Shown here in pieces: positions 47,999 through 56,420 of a stretch of 64,000 bases of DNA. How positions within the stretch are numbered: the first letter of the stretch is position 1; every line of letters starts with the position of its first letter. This stretch comes from Planifilum sp021793745 (GTDB lineage: Bacteria; Bacillota; Bacilli; Thermoactinomycetales; DSM-44946). Location of the stretch: contig CALKAM010000105.1 of assembly GCA_937983105.1 (NCBI GenBank), positions 9,038 through 73,037 on the forward strand, written 5' to 3'. The notes below the pieces were generated by a model. That model was not told the DNA's origin and searched no databases. It saw only the letters and a list, made by a program, of their open reading frames with translations. The position numbers and the translations under genes are program-made.

Positions 47999-49693
47999 AT
48001 GAGGGAGCAATTTGTGATCGGGATTGATTTCGGAACCGAATCGGGAAGGGCGGTTTTGGTCGATGTCAGATCCGGAAAGGAAGTCGCCCATCACGTAACC
48101 CCTTATCGCCACGGGGTGATCAGCGAGCGGTTGCCGGAATCGGATGTCCTGTTAAAACCGGACGCTTATCTGCAGCATCCCGATGATTACCTGGAGGTGC
48201 TGGAAACCTCGGTTCCTTCGGTCCTTCAGCAAGCAGGGATCAAGCCGGAAAGCGTGGTCGGTCTGGGGATCGATTTTACCTCCTCCACGATGGTCCCGGT
48301 CGATCGGCAGTTGGTTCCGCTGTGCCGAAAACCGGAGTGGAACCGGCATCCCCATGCCTGGGTGAAACTGTGGAAGCACCACGGGCCGAAGGCGGAGGCG
48401 GAAAAAATCGATCGCATCGCCAAGGAGCGCGGTGAGCCCTGGCTCTCCCGCTATGGGGGAAAGGTTTCCTCCGAATGGATGATTCCCAAATGTTTGGAAA
48501 TTCTGGGTGAAGCGCCGGAAGTCTATCATGCGGCGGATCTTTTTCTGGAAGCGGCGGATTGGGTGGTCGCGCTGATGACGGGAGAGGTGAAGCGAAATCT
48601 GTGCGCCGCGGGGTTCAAGTCCTTTTGGAGCAAGAGCGATGGTTACCCCTCCGAGGATTTCTTCGCCGCCCTGGATCCCCGGTTTGCCGATATTACGCGG
48701 ACCAAACTCCGGGGGGAAATTTGTCCGGTCGGCGAAAGGGCCGGCCGGCTGACGCCGGCGATGGCGGAGCGGATGGGGTTAAGGCCGGGGCTGCCCGTCG
48801 CTGTGGGGATCGTCGATGCGCACGCCTCCGTACTGGGGGCGGGGGCGGTGGATCCGGGGGAAATGTTGTTGGTGATGGGGACGTCCACCTGCCATATGTT
48901 GATCAGCGACGAGGAGTACGAGGTGGAGGGGATCAGCGGTGTCGTGGAAGATGGCATTCTGCCGGGGATGTATGCCTATGAGGCGGGACAACCCGCCGTC
49001 GGTGATCTTTTTGCCTGGTTCATCAAACAAGGGGTTCCGGAGTATGTGCAGCGGGAAGCGCAGTCGGAGGGGATGACGGTCTTTCAATGGCTGGAGCAGC
49101 GGGCGGCGCAGCTGAGACCCGGAGAAAGCGGCTTGTTGGCGCTGGATTGGTTTAACGGCAATCGATCGATCCTGGATAATGCCCATCTGTCAGGGCTGAT
49201 TATCGGCTACACCCTCGGCACCCGACCGGAAGAAATCTTTCGCGCACTGATGGAGGCTACCGCCTTTGGTACGCGCATGATCATCGACGCGTATCGGGCG
49301 AGCGGGCTGGGAGTGAATCAGTTGGTGGCCTGCGGGGGACTGCCGCAGAGCAATCAGCTGTTGATGCAAATCTATGCGGATGTGACCGGGATGGAGATCG
49401 CGGTGGTTTCCAGCAAGCATACCTCGGCCGTCGGGGCGGCCATTTTGGGGAGTGTGGCGGCCGGCTCCGCCGAAGGGGGCTACGATTCGATCCCGGAGGC
49501 CGTCCGCCGGCTGGCCTGCCCCCGGGTGAAGAAGTTTCAGCCGATCCCGGAGCAGGAAAAGGTTTATCAGCGGCTTTTTCGGGAGTATAAGATCCTGCAC
49601 GATTATTTCGGGAGGGGCGGAAATGACGTGATGAAGCGGTTGAAGCAAATCCGGGAGGAGGCGGGCTTTTCCGCCTCCGGCGATCATCGGTAA
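47999..49693 (+). CDS. araB: Ribulokinase-type FGGY kinase
   Basis: This 564-residue FGGY carbohydrate kinase has the AraB layout: the phosphate-binding IGIDFGTESGRAVL at residues 7-20, GLGIDFTSSTMVPVD near residue 95, VGIVDAHASVLGAGAVDPGEM with LLVMGTSTCHML, and LVACGGLPQSNQLLMQIYAD near residue 445. AraB homologues act on L-ribulose and often on D-ribulose and ribitol. No araA or araD is present; the partner is a TarJ-like dehydrogenase, so D-ribulose or ribitol may be the true substrate. The ATG at 47999 follows CGGGGGGATGG. In the 143-base gap upstream the 11-mer GTCGAACCCAT occurs twice (47877 and 47931), a possible operator. Confidence 0.88.
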   Translation: MREQFVIGIDFGTESGRAVLVDVRSGKEVAHHVTPYRHGVISERLPESDVLLKPDAYLQHPDDYLEVLETSVPSVLQQAGIKPESVVGLGIDFTSSTMVPVDRQLVPLCRKPEWNRHPHAWVKLWKHHGPKAEAEKIDRIAKERGEPWLSRYGGKVSSEWMIPKCLEILGEAPEVYHAADLFLEAADWVVALMTGEVKRNLCAAGFKSFWSKSDGYPSEDFFAALDPRFADITRTKLRGEICPVGERAGRLTPAMAERMGLRPGLPVAVGIVDAHASVLGAGAVDPGEMLLVMGTSTCHMLISDEEYEVEGISGVVEDGILPGMYAYEAGQPAVGDLFAWFIKQGVPEYVQREAQSEGMTVFQWLEQRAAQLRPGESGLLALDWFNGNRSILDNAHLSGLIIGYTLGTRPEEIFRALMEATAFGTRMIIDAYRASGLGVNQLVACGGLPQSNQLLMQIYADVTGMEIAVVSSKHTSAVGAAILGSVAAGSAEGGYDSIPEAVRRLACPRVKKFQPIPEQEKVYQRLFREYKILHDYFGRGGNDVMKRLKQIREEAGFSASGDHR

Positions 49694-49716
49694 TGGCTTC
49701 AATCCCCCGGGTGCCC

Positions 49717-49752
49717 GGAGGTGGGTCCCAAGGGCTCACCTCCCGATTTTTC
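49717..49752 (+). terminator. Terminator after araB
   Basis: GGAGGTG (49717-49723) pairs with CACCTCC (49737-49743), then CGATTTTTC. Confidence 0.85.
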
Positions 49753-49923
49753 AGCCTTTAGTTTAAAATATAGATAAGTTTGCTAAACAGACCTTAATAG
49801 GCTACCACGAGGAAACGCCCAGGGGCGATTCCTCTTCGCGCAGTCGTGTGATATGATACTAAGAAACATTTGCGTTCGGAAACCTTGTGAATAATGGATT
49901 TCCATAGAGAGAGGGGAGAAGTC

Positions 49924-51087
49924 GTGCGCTATTTGACGGCGGGAGAATCCCACGGCCCTCAGTTGACGGTGATTATTGAAGGATTGCCCAGCCAGTTGCC
50001 CTTTTCGCGGGAAAAGGTGGATGAGCAGCTGGCCCGGCGCCAGAAGGGATACGGCCGAGGGCGAAGAATGCAGATCGAGTCGGACCGGATTCAGGTGTTG
50101 GCGGGAGTGCGGTTTGGAAAAACCACCGGCGCCCCGGTGGCCCTGGTGATTGAGAACAAGGATTGGACTCATTGGAAAAAGGTGATGGGAACGGATCCGA
50201 TTCTGGAATATGCGGAAAAACGCAAGGTGACCCGTCCTCGCCCGGGACACGCGGATTTGAATGGGGCTCTGAAGTATGGACACCGGGATATGCGGGATGT
50301 ATTGGAACGCTCCAGCGCGCGGGAGACGGCCGCCCGGGTAGCGGCGGGCGCGGTGGCGCGCCAGCTGCTGGAGCTCTGCGGAATCCGGGTGGCGGGACAT
50401 GTGGTGCGCATCGGGACGGCGGAGGCGCAGGCGATGCCGGACCTGCCCTTGGAGGAGATCCTTCGCCGCTCGGAGGATTCCCCCGTTCGCTGCCTCGATC
50501 CGGAGGCGGAGAAGGAAATGATGCGGCTGATCGACACGGCGAAAAAGGAAGGGGACAGCCTGGGCGGTATCGTGGAAGTGATCGTCGAAGGGGCTCCGGC
50601 GGGACTGGGCAGCCATGTGCATTGGGACCGCAAGCTGGATGCCCGTATCGCCCGGGCCGTGATGAGCATCCAGGCCTTTAAGGGGGTGGAAATCGGTATC
50701 GGCTTTGAGGCTGCCCGCAGAAAGGGATCCCAGGTCCACGATGAGATCCTCTGGTCCGAGGACAGGGGGTTTTACCGGGCAACCAATCGGGCCGGAGGCT
50801 TTGAAGGCGGGATGACCACCGGCGAACGGTTGGTGGTGCGGGGCGTGATGAAGCCGATTCCCACCCTGTACAAACCCCTGCGCAGTGTGGATATCGAGAC
50901 GAAGGAGCCCTTTCAGGCGAGCATCGAGCGTTCCGACAGCTGCGCGGTTCCCGCGGCCTGTGTGGTGGCCGAGAATGTGGTGGCCTGGGAGGTGGCGCAG
51001 GCGCTGCTGGAAAAATTCCCCGCTGATACGATGCCGGAGCTGATGGAACAGGTTGAGCAATACCGTGAACGGATCGCGAGGTTTTGA
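49924..51087 (+). CDS. aroC: Chorismate synthase
   Basis: The enzyme eliminates phosphate from EPSP to give chorismate, using reduced FMN. Family signatures are GESHGPQL at residues 7-14, RPGHADLNGALKYG, ERSSARETAARVAAGAVAR, and a C-terminal RSVDIETKE followed by RSDSCAVPAAC. The GTG at 49924 follows GAGAGGGGAG and gives 387 residues; an ATG at 49894 has no suitable ribosome binding site. It heads the aromatic supraoperon (aroF in B. subtilis naming) and supplies MqnA, TrpE and TyrA branches. Confidence 0.97.
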   Translation: MRYLTAGESHGPQLTVIIEGLPSQLPFSREKVDEQLARRQKGYGRGRRMQIESDRIQVLAGVRFGKTTGAPVALVIENKDWTHWKKVMGTDPILEYAEKRKVTRPRPGHADLNGALKYGHRDMRDVLERSSARETAARVAAGAVARQLLELCGIRVAGHVVRIGTAEAQAMPDLPLEEILRRSEDSPVRCLDPEAEKEMMRLIDTAKKEGDSLGGIVEVIVEGAPAGLGSHVHWDRKLDARIARAVMSIQAFKGVEIGIGFEAARRKGSQVHDEILWSEDRGFYRATNRAGGFEGGMTTGERLVVRGVMKPIPTLYKPLRSVDIETKEPFQASIERSDSCAVPAACVVAENVVAWEVAQALLEKFPADTMPELMEQVEQYRERIARF

Positions 51088-52199
51088 TGATGCGGACATT
51101 GAAGGTTTCCACGGGTGAGCGCACCTATCCGATCTTCATCGGAAGCGGCTTGTTGAATCGGCTGCCGGAGTTGCTGCGGGAGCGGGGGATCGGACCGGAC
51201 CGCCCGTTGTTGCTGGTGACGGATACCCAGGTCGCCCCCCTGTACGGGGAGAAGGTGACGGGCCCCCTGCGGGCGGCGGGGTATCGGGTGGGGGAAACGA
51301 CGGTGCCCGCTGGGGAATCCTCCAAATCCCTGGATCAGCTCTCCCGGCTGGTAGGGGAGGGCCTCCGGTTCGGGCTGGACCGACAGGGTGCGGTCTTGGC
51401 CCTCGGCGGCGGTGTAGTAGGGGATTTGGCCGGTTTTTTAGCGGCCTCTTACATGCGGGGAATTCCCTTTGTCCAGTTGCCCACGACGCTCCTGGCCCAC
51501 GACAGCAGTGTGGGAGGAAAAGTGGGCGTCAACCACCCCCTTGGAAAAAATGTCATCGGGGCCTTTCACCAGCCCGTCATGGTGGTATTTGATGTGGACA
51601 CCCTCCGCACCCTGCCGTTTCGGGAGGTGGTTTCCGGCTATGCGGAGGTGGTGAAACACGCCCTGATCGCCGAGGAATCCTTCGCCGACTGGCTGCTTCG
51701 ACACTGCGACGGCCTGTTGCGCCTGGAGCCGTTCCTGGTGGAGGAGGCGATCTGGAACGGTTGCCGGATCAAGGCGGAAGTGGTGTCCAAGGATGAACGG
51801 GAAACGGGTCTCCGGGCGATCCTCAACTACGGACACACCATCGGTCACGCTTTGGAGGCGGCTTCGGGATACACCGGATTGACCCACGGGGAAGGGGTCG
51901 CCATCGGCATGGTGGGGGCAGCGATGTTGGGGGAGGCCCTGGAGACGGCCCGGGACGTGGTGGAACCGACAAAGCGGCTGCTCACCGCCTTTCGCCTGCC
52001 GGTTCAGCTTGCGGGCGACTGGTCCGAAGAGGAGCTGATGGCGCTGATGCGCCGCGACAAAAAGGTCCGGGGCGGGGCCTACACCTTCGTCCTGCCGGAG
52101 CGGATCGGCGCGGTTCGGGTGGTGCGCGGCATCCCGGAGGAGAAAATCTTGCGGGTGCTGCGGAAGCTCAGGGCAGGGAGCGATACAAAAATGGATTGA
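51087..52199 (+). CDS. aroB: 3-dehydroquinate synthase
   Basis: AroB cyclises DAHP to 3-dehydroquinate in the shikimate pathway. The roughly 370-residue sequence has the NAD-binding GGGVVGDLAGFLAASYMRG, PTTLLAHDSSVGGKVGVN, the zinc-site NYGHTIGHALE and a HGEGVAIGM. The ATG at 51087 overlaps the aroC stop; an ATG at 51090 is equally plausible by spacing from GAGG. In B. subtilis aroH (chorismate mutase) follows; here the trp promoter overlaps the aroB stop codon and no aroH is present. Confidence 0.96.
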   Translation: MMRTLKVSTGERTYPIFIGSGLLNRLPELLRERGIGPDRPLLLVTDTQVAPLYGEKVTGPLRAAGYRVGETTVPAGESSKSLDQLSRLVGEGLRFGLDRQGAVLALGGGVVGDLAGFLAASYMRGIPFVQLPTTLLAHDSSVGGKVGVNHPLGKNVIGAFHQPVMVVFDVDTLRTLPFREVVSGYAEVVKHALIAEESFADWLLRHCDGLLRLEPFLVEEAIWNGCRIKAEVVSKDERETGLRAILNYGHTIGHALEAASGYTGLTHGEGVAIGMVGAAMLGEALETARDVVEPTKRLLTAFRLPVQLAGDWSEEELMALMRRDKKVRGGAYTFVLPERIGAVRVVRGIPEEKILRVLRKLRAGSDTKMD

Positions 52200-52224
52200 C
52201 AGACACGTCGAACTTGATTAAATT
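52196..52224 (+). promoter_or_regulatory. trp promoter, overlapping the aroB end
   Basis: TTGACA (52196-52201), 17-base spacer, TAAATT (52219-52224). An alternative GATAAT lies at 52225. The predicted start is about 25 bases before the first TRAP triplet. Confidence 0.65.
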
Positions 52225-52254
52225 GATAATAATCCATCCATTTTTAAGTCAGCC

Positions 52255-52307
52255 GAGTTGAGTGGAGTAGGAAGAGCAGAGGAGAGCAGAGCGGAGTGGA
52301 GCCTGAG
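52255..52307 (+). promoter_or_regulatory. TRAP binding site: eleven GAG/UAG triplets
   Basis: GAG triplets start at 52255, 52260, 52265, 52274, 52279, 52284, 52289, 52294, 52299 and 52305, with a UAG at 52268. Most repeat with a 5-base period, as TRAP requires. The number eleven equals the subunits of the TRAP ring. TRAP (mtrB) is encoded at 40097. Confidence 0.95.
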
Positions 52308-52321
52308 AAAGGGTTATCTCC

Positions 52322-52355
52322 GATCAAAGCAATCCGATGCTTTGATCTTTTATTT
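52322..52355 (+). terminator. trp leader attenuator terminator
   Basis: GATCAAAGCA (52322-52331) pairs perfectly with TGCTTTGATC (52338-52347), loop ATCCGA, then TTTTATTTT. CGGAG in the TRAP site (52292-52296) can pair with CTCCG (52318-52322), which overlaps the first terminator base. That is a candidate antiterminator contact blocked by bound TRAP. Confidence 0.93.
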
Positions 52356-52395
52356 TCCTCTTTTTTCCCTCTTCGCGATCCCCTTTCCGTTCTGC

Positions 52396-52411
52396 CCTCC
52401 TGGAAAGGAGG
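52396..52411 (+). promoter_or_regulatory. Hairpin covering the trpE ribosome binding site
   Basis: CCTCC (52396-52400) is complementary to GGAGG (52407-52411), the trpE Shine-Dalgarno, across TGGAAA. B. subtilis TRAP also inhibits trpE translation through a Shine-Dalgarno-blocking hairpin. Confidence 0.55.
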
Positions 52412-52416
52412 AGCTT

Positions 52417-53961
52417 ATGATCTACCCCTCGTTCGCCGAAGCAAAGCGGCTTGCGGCGACCTATTCATCGATTCCCCTGTGCAAGACGGTTTTTGTCGAC
52501 ACGGTGACGCCGGTATCCTTGTACGATCGTTGGCGCGACCGACCCTATTCCTTTCTTCTGGAGAGCGTGGAAGGCGGCGAAAAATGGGCCCGATATTCGT
52601 TTATCGGGGCGGATCCGTTTTTGGTCGTCTCCTGCCGGGAGGGGCAGGTGACCCTGTCCGGACAGGGCGGAACAAAAAGGATCAACGCGAATCCCTTTGA
52701 GGTGCTGCAAAATTTGCTCCACCGATACCGAACCCCCGTTTACCCCGGTTATCCCCCCTTTTTGGGAGGAGCGGTGGGGTACATCGCCTTTGAGGCGGCC
52801 CGTTACACGGAACCCCTTTTTTCGCTCCCTCGACGGGAAGGAGGGGGCGGTGTCCGGGATTTCCATCTGATGTTTTGCGATCGCGTGTTGATTTTCGACC
52901 ATTTGAAACAGCGGGTCGTGTTGGCGGGTCTTCTCCGGGTGCCCGGGGCCGCCGACGAAGCGGCGCTTTTGGATCGTTACCGGAAGGCTGTGGAGGAGTT
53001 GGAGGAGCGGGCAGGGCAGCTTCGCGCTCACCGCTCCGGGCTGGCCTCCTTCCACTGTTCCGCCTTCGAGGTCGGGGGCGAGCCGGACCTCTCCCGCGCC
53101 CGATCCCACATCAGCCGATCCCAATACGAAGCGATGGTGAAACGGGCGCAGGTGCACATCCGGTCGGGAGACATCTTTCAATTGGTTCCTTCTCAGCGGT
53201 GGACCTGGCATCCTGCTCCCCCCGCCTTCGATGTATATCGCGTGCTGCGGATTCTCAATCCATCGCCCTACATGTTTTATCTGAAAATGGGTGAAGAGGT
53301 GGTCACCGGCGCTTCACCGGAACTGCTGGTCCGCGTGACCGGCGGGCGGGTGGAGACGCGGCCGATCGCGGGAACCCGACCCCGCGGAAGAACCGCTGAT
53401 GAGGATGAGCGGCTCGCAGCGGAGCTCCTCCGGGATGAAAAGGAGCGGTCCGAACACGAAATGCTGGTCGATCTGGGAGTCAGCGATTTGGAACGCGTCT
53501 GCCGCGATGGAACGGTGCGCGTGACCCGGCAGAGGGTGGTCGAGCGTTATTCCCATGTGATGCACATGGTTTCCCATGTGACCGGCGAATTGGCCCAGGG
53601 TTGCACCCCGATCGAGGCTTTTCGGACGGTCTTCCCGGCGGGGACCGTAACCGGTGTCCCGAAGGCCCGGGCGATGGCATTGATCGGGGAGATGGAGCCG
53701 GAGCCGAGGGGCGTTTATGGGGGGGCGGTGGGTTACTTTGATTTTGCGGGCAATCTCGACACCTGCATCGCCATCCGCACCCTCTATTTTCACCGGGGCA
53801 AGGTCTCGATTCAGGCCGGCGGCGGCGTCGTCGCCAGCTCTTCCCCGGAAGGGGAGTATGAAGAGTCCCTCAACAAGGCGAAGGGGCTGTTTCGAGCCCT
53901 GGAACTGGCAAGCACCGTCTTTGAACCGGCCGAATTCTGGGAAGGGAGGAAAGGCGGATGA
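52417..53961 (+). CDS. trpE: Anthranilate synthase component I
   Basis: TrpE converts chorismate to anthranilate with an amidotransferase partner. The 514-residue sequence has the tryptophan feedback site LLES near residue 47, the GDIFQLVPSQRW segment, the RPIAGTRPRGRTADED motif, and the FPAGTVTGVPKARAM end motif. The ATG at 52417 follows AAAGGAGG. No trpG lies in this operon, as in B. subtilis, where a PabA protein encoded elsewhere serves both pathways. It is the first gene under TRAP control. Confidence 0.97.
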   Translation: MIYPSFAEAKRLAATYSSIPLCKTVFVDTVTPVSLYDRWRDRPYSFLLESVEGGEKWARYSFIGADPFLVVSCREGQVTLSGQGGTKRINANPFEVLQNLLHRYRTPVYPGYPPFLGGAVGYIAFEAARYTEPLFSLPRREGGGGVRDFHLMFCDRVLIFDHLKQRVVLAGLLRVPGAADEAALLDRYRKAVEELEERAGQLRAHRSGLASFHCSAFEVGGEPDLSRARSHISRSQYEAMVKRAQVHIRSGDIFQLVPSQRWTWHPAPPAFDVYRVLRILNPSPYMFYLKMGEEVVTGASPELLVRVTGGRVETRPIAGTRPRGRTADEDERLAAELLRDEKERSEHEMLVDLGVSDLERVCRDGTVRVTRQRVVERYSHVMHMVSHVTGELAQGCTPIEAFRTVFPAGTVTGVPKARAMALIGEMEPEPRGVYGGAVGYFDFAGNLDTCIAIRTLYFHRGKVSIQAGGGVVASSSPEGEYEESLNKAKGLFRALELASTVFEPAEFWEGRKGG

Positions 53962-54983
53962 TCCGGGATTGTCTGGCGAAACTGGTGCAGGGGGATCATC
54001 TGACGCGGGAAGAGGCCTATCGGCTGATGAAACGGATGATGGAGGGGACGGTTTCTCCTCCCCAGATGGCCGGGTTGCTCACGGCCCTGCGGATGAAGGG
54101 GGAAACGGTGGCGGAATTGACGGGATTGGCGGAGGGGATGCGGGATCAGATGACCACCGTTTCCCTGCGGGTTCCCGGGGCGGTGGATACCTGCGGAACC
54201 GGCGGTGATGGCGGAAAAACCTTCAACATATCGACCGGGGCGGCGATTGTGGCCGCAGCAGCGGGGGTCCCCGTCGCCAAGCACGGCAATCGGGCAGTAT
54301 CCGGGAGGAGCGGAAGCGCCGACGTGCTGGAAGTGCTCGGCATCCGCATCCAAGTGTCGCCGGAGGAGGCGAAGATGGCCCTGGAGCAGGTGGGGATCTG
54401 TTTTCTGTTTGCCCCCCTGTTTCACCGGGGAATGAAGCGGGTGATGCCGACGCGGAGGGAGCTGGGTTTTCGAACCTGTTTCAATCTGCTCGGCCCTTTG
54501 GTGAATCCCGCCGGTGTGAAACGGCAGCTGATGGGGGTGTTTGATCCCGCCCTTACGGAGACGGCCGCCCGTGTCCTGTTGGCGCTGGGCGCGGAACGGG
54601 CCCTGGTGGTGTCCGGATTGGATGGAATCGATGAGATTTCCATCAGCGGGCCGACGAGAGTCAGCGAGGTGAAGGAGGGTCAGGTCATCACGTATACGGT
54701 GACTCCGGAGCAACTGGGAATGGAGCCGGCTCCACCGGAGGCGGTGTCCGGCGGTGACCCCCGCACCAATGCGCGGATGTTGCGGCAAATTCTCCGGGGA
54801 GAGCAGGGACCGCGCCGGGATGTGGTTCTGATCAACGCTGGCGCCGTTCTGTATCTGGCCGGTCGCGCAAAGAGCATGGCCGAGGGGGTTCGCAGGGCCG
54901 CCGACGCGGTGGACAGCGGCAAGGCAGCCGATAAACTGGCGGAAATGATCCGCTTCTCGCGAGGTGCCGGTTATGTTTCTTGA
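53958..54983 (+). CDS. trpD: Anthranilate phosphoribosyltransferase
   Basis: TrpD joins anthranilate to PRPP. The PRPP-binding motif DTCGTGGDGGKTFNIST lies near residue 75, KHGNRAVSGRSGSADVLE follows near 105, and the GLDGIDEIS segment is near residue 220. The length of 341 residues is usual. Its ATG overlaps the trpE stop by four bases and its 3' end overlaps the likely trpC start, giving a tightly coupled operon. Confidence 0.97.
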   Translation: MIRDCLAKLVQGDHLTREEAYRLMKRMMEGTVSPPQMAGLLTALRMKGETVAELTGLAEGMRDQMTTVSLRVPGAVDTCGTGGDGGKTFNISTGAAIVAAAAGVPVAKHGNRAVSGRSGSADVLEVLGIRIQVSPEEAKMALEQVGICFLFAPLFHRGMKRVMPTRRELGFRTCFNLLGPLVNPAGVKRQLMGVFDPALTETAARVLLALGAERALVVSGLDGIDEISISGPTRVSEVKEGQVITYTVTPEQLGMEPAPPEAVSGGDPRTNARMLRQILRGEQGPRRDVVLINAGAVLYLAGRAKSMAEGVRRAADAVDSGKAADKLAEMIRFSRGAGYVS

Positions 54984-55752
54984 ACGGATTGTGGCGGAGA
55001 AGCGCAGGGAGGTTGAAGCGCTGAAGCAGGTTTTGCCGGAGAGGGACGAGGGATTTGAGCCGGAATCGGTGCTCTCCCTGTCGGAGGCGATTCGTCGTCA
55101 CCGGAAGGCGCCGGCTCTGATTGCCGAAGTGAAACCGGCCTCCCCTTCCCGGGGAATCATCCGAAAACAGGTGGATCCGGTTCAGGTGGCGACGGCTTAT
55201 CAGCGGGGCGGAGCGACGGCGGTTTCCGTGTTGACCGATCGCCGATTTTTCGGCGGAGAAGGCACTTCGCTGCAAAGGGTGAAGCGAGCCGTCTCTCTTC
55301 CCGTCCTCCGGAAAGATTTTATCCTGGATCCGCTCCAGGTGCGGGAAAGCCGGATCCTGGGCGCCGACGCCATCCTGCTGATCGCCGCCATCCTGGACCG
55401 CCGTCGGTTGGAGCAGTTGAGCACCGTCGCCCGTTCCCTCGGCATGGAGGTGCTGGTGGAGATTCATCGGGAAGAGGAGATCGAAGGGGCTCTGGCCTGC
55501 GATCCGGATGTGATCGGGATCAACAATCGGGATCTGATCACCTTTGATACCGACCTCGGGACGACGGAGCGGCTGCGGCCGCTGCTGCCGGATACTGTCC
55601 CGGTGATCGCGGAAAGCGGCGTTTCCTCCCCCGAAGATGTATGGCGGATGGCCCGGGCGGGAGTGGACGGGATATTGGTCGGTGAACATCTCATGCGGCA
55701 GGCGGATCCGGAGCAGGCCGTGCGGGCCCTGATCGGCGGTGGGAACCGATGA
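54973..55752 (+). CDS. trpC: Indole-3-glycerol phosphate synthase
   Basis: TrpC closes the indole ring with loss of CO2 and water. The 259-residue TIM barrel has the family start FLERIVAEKRREV, EVKPASPSRG with the catalytic lysine, LRKDFILDPLQV, and VIAESGVSSPEDV near the C-terminus. The ATG at 54973 lies eight bases after GAGGTG and is inside the trpD end; the GTG at 54964 is an unlikely alternative. It overlaps trpF by four bases and is not fused to it. Confidence 0.96.
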   Translation: MFLERIVAEKRREVEALKQVLPERDEGFEPESVLSLSEAIRRHRKAPALIAEVKPASPSRGIIRKQVDPVQVATAYQRGGATAVSVLTDRRFFGGEGTSLQRVKRAVSLPVLRKDFILDPLQVRESRILGADAILLIAAILDRRRLEQLSTVARSLGMEVLVEIHREEEIEGALACDPDVIGINNRDLITFDTDLGTTERLRPLLPDTVPVIAESGVSSPEDVWRMARAGVDGILVGEHLMRQADPEQAVRALIGGGNR

Positions 55753-56420
55753 GGCGGACCTTTGTCAAGATCTGCGGACTGCAGACCCCTTCGGACATGG
55801 AGGCCCTTCAGGGGGTCGACCTGGATGCGGCGGGATTCATCCTGGTTCCCGGTCGGCGGCGAGCCGTGCCGGTGGATCATCTTCGCCTCCTCCTCGGAAT
55901 GCTTCCTCCGGGAACCATGGCCGCCGGTGTGATGATGAATCCGAAGCGAGAGGACGTGAAAAAGTGGCTCCGGGCCGGCCTGGATGCGGTCCAACTGCAC
56001 GGGGAAGAGTCTCCGGCTTTTTGCCGGTGGATGAAGGATCGGTTTTCGGTGCCGATCATCAAAGCGTTTTCTCCGGATGAAGCGATGGAGGAGGGAGTCG
56101 TCGAAGCCTACGCCCCCTGGATAGATATCGTGTTGTTGGACTCGGCATCCGGCGGGCGGAAGGGGGGGACCGGCACCCGCTTTCCCTGGGAAAGAATCCC
56201 CGAAGTCGAAGGGATGTGGTTCCGGGCCGGTCGGCCGGTCTGGGTGGCCGGAGGACTTAATCCGGAAAATGTGGGAGATCTCTTGAGGAGGTTTGCTCCG
56301 GCAGGGGTGGATGTCTCCAGCGGGGTGGAGACGGAGGGGTGCAAGGACCGGAGCAAGGTTCGAGCCTTTGTGGAGAGGGTGAGAGCACATGATTATAGAC
56401 AAGTTTGCAAAACAAACTAA
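55749..56420 (+). CDS. trpF: Phosphoribosylanthranilate isomerase
   Basis: TrpF catalyses the Amadori rearrangement of phosphoribosylanthranilate. The 223-residue barrel has the catalytic cysteine motif VKICGLQTPSD at the N-terminus, GVMMNPKRED, AVQLHGEES near residue 75 and the phosphate-binding end AGGLNPENV followed by VDVSSGVET. Its end overlaps the trpB start by 32 bases. Confidence 0.95.
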   Translation: MRRTFVKICGLQTPSDMEALQGVDLDAAGFILVPGRRRAVPVDHLRLLLGMLPPGTMAAGVMMNPKREDVKKWLRAGLDAVQLHGEESPAFCRWMKDRFSVPIIKAFSPDEAMEEGVVEAYAPWIDIVLLDSASGGRKGGTGTRFPWERIPEVEGMWFRAGRPVWVAGGLNPENVGDLLRRFAPAGVDVSSGVETEGCKDRSKVRAFVERVRAHDYRQVCKTN

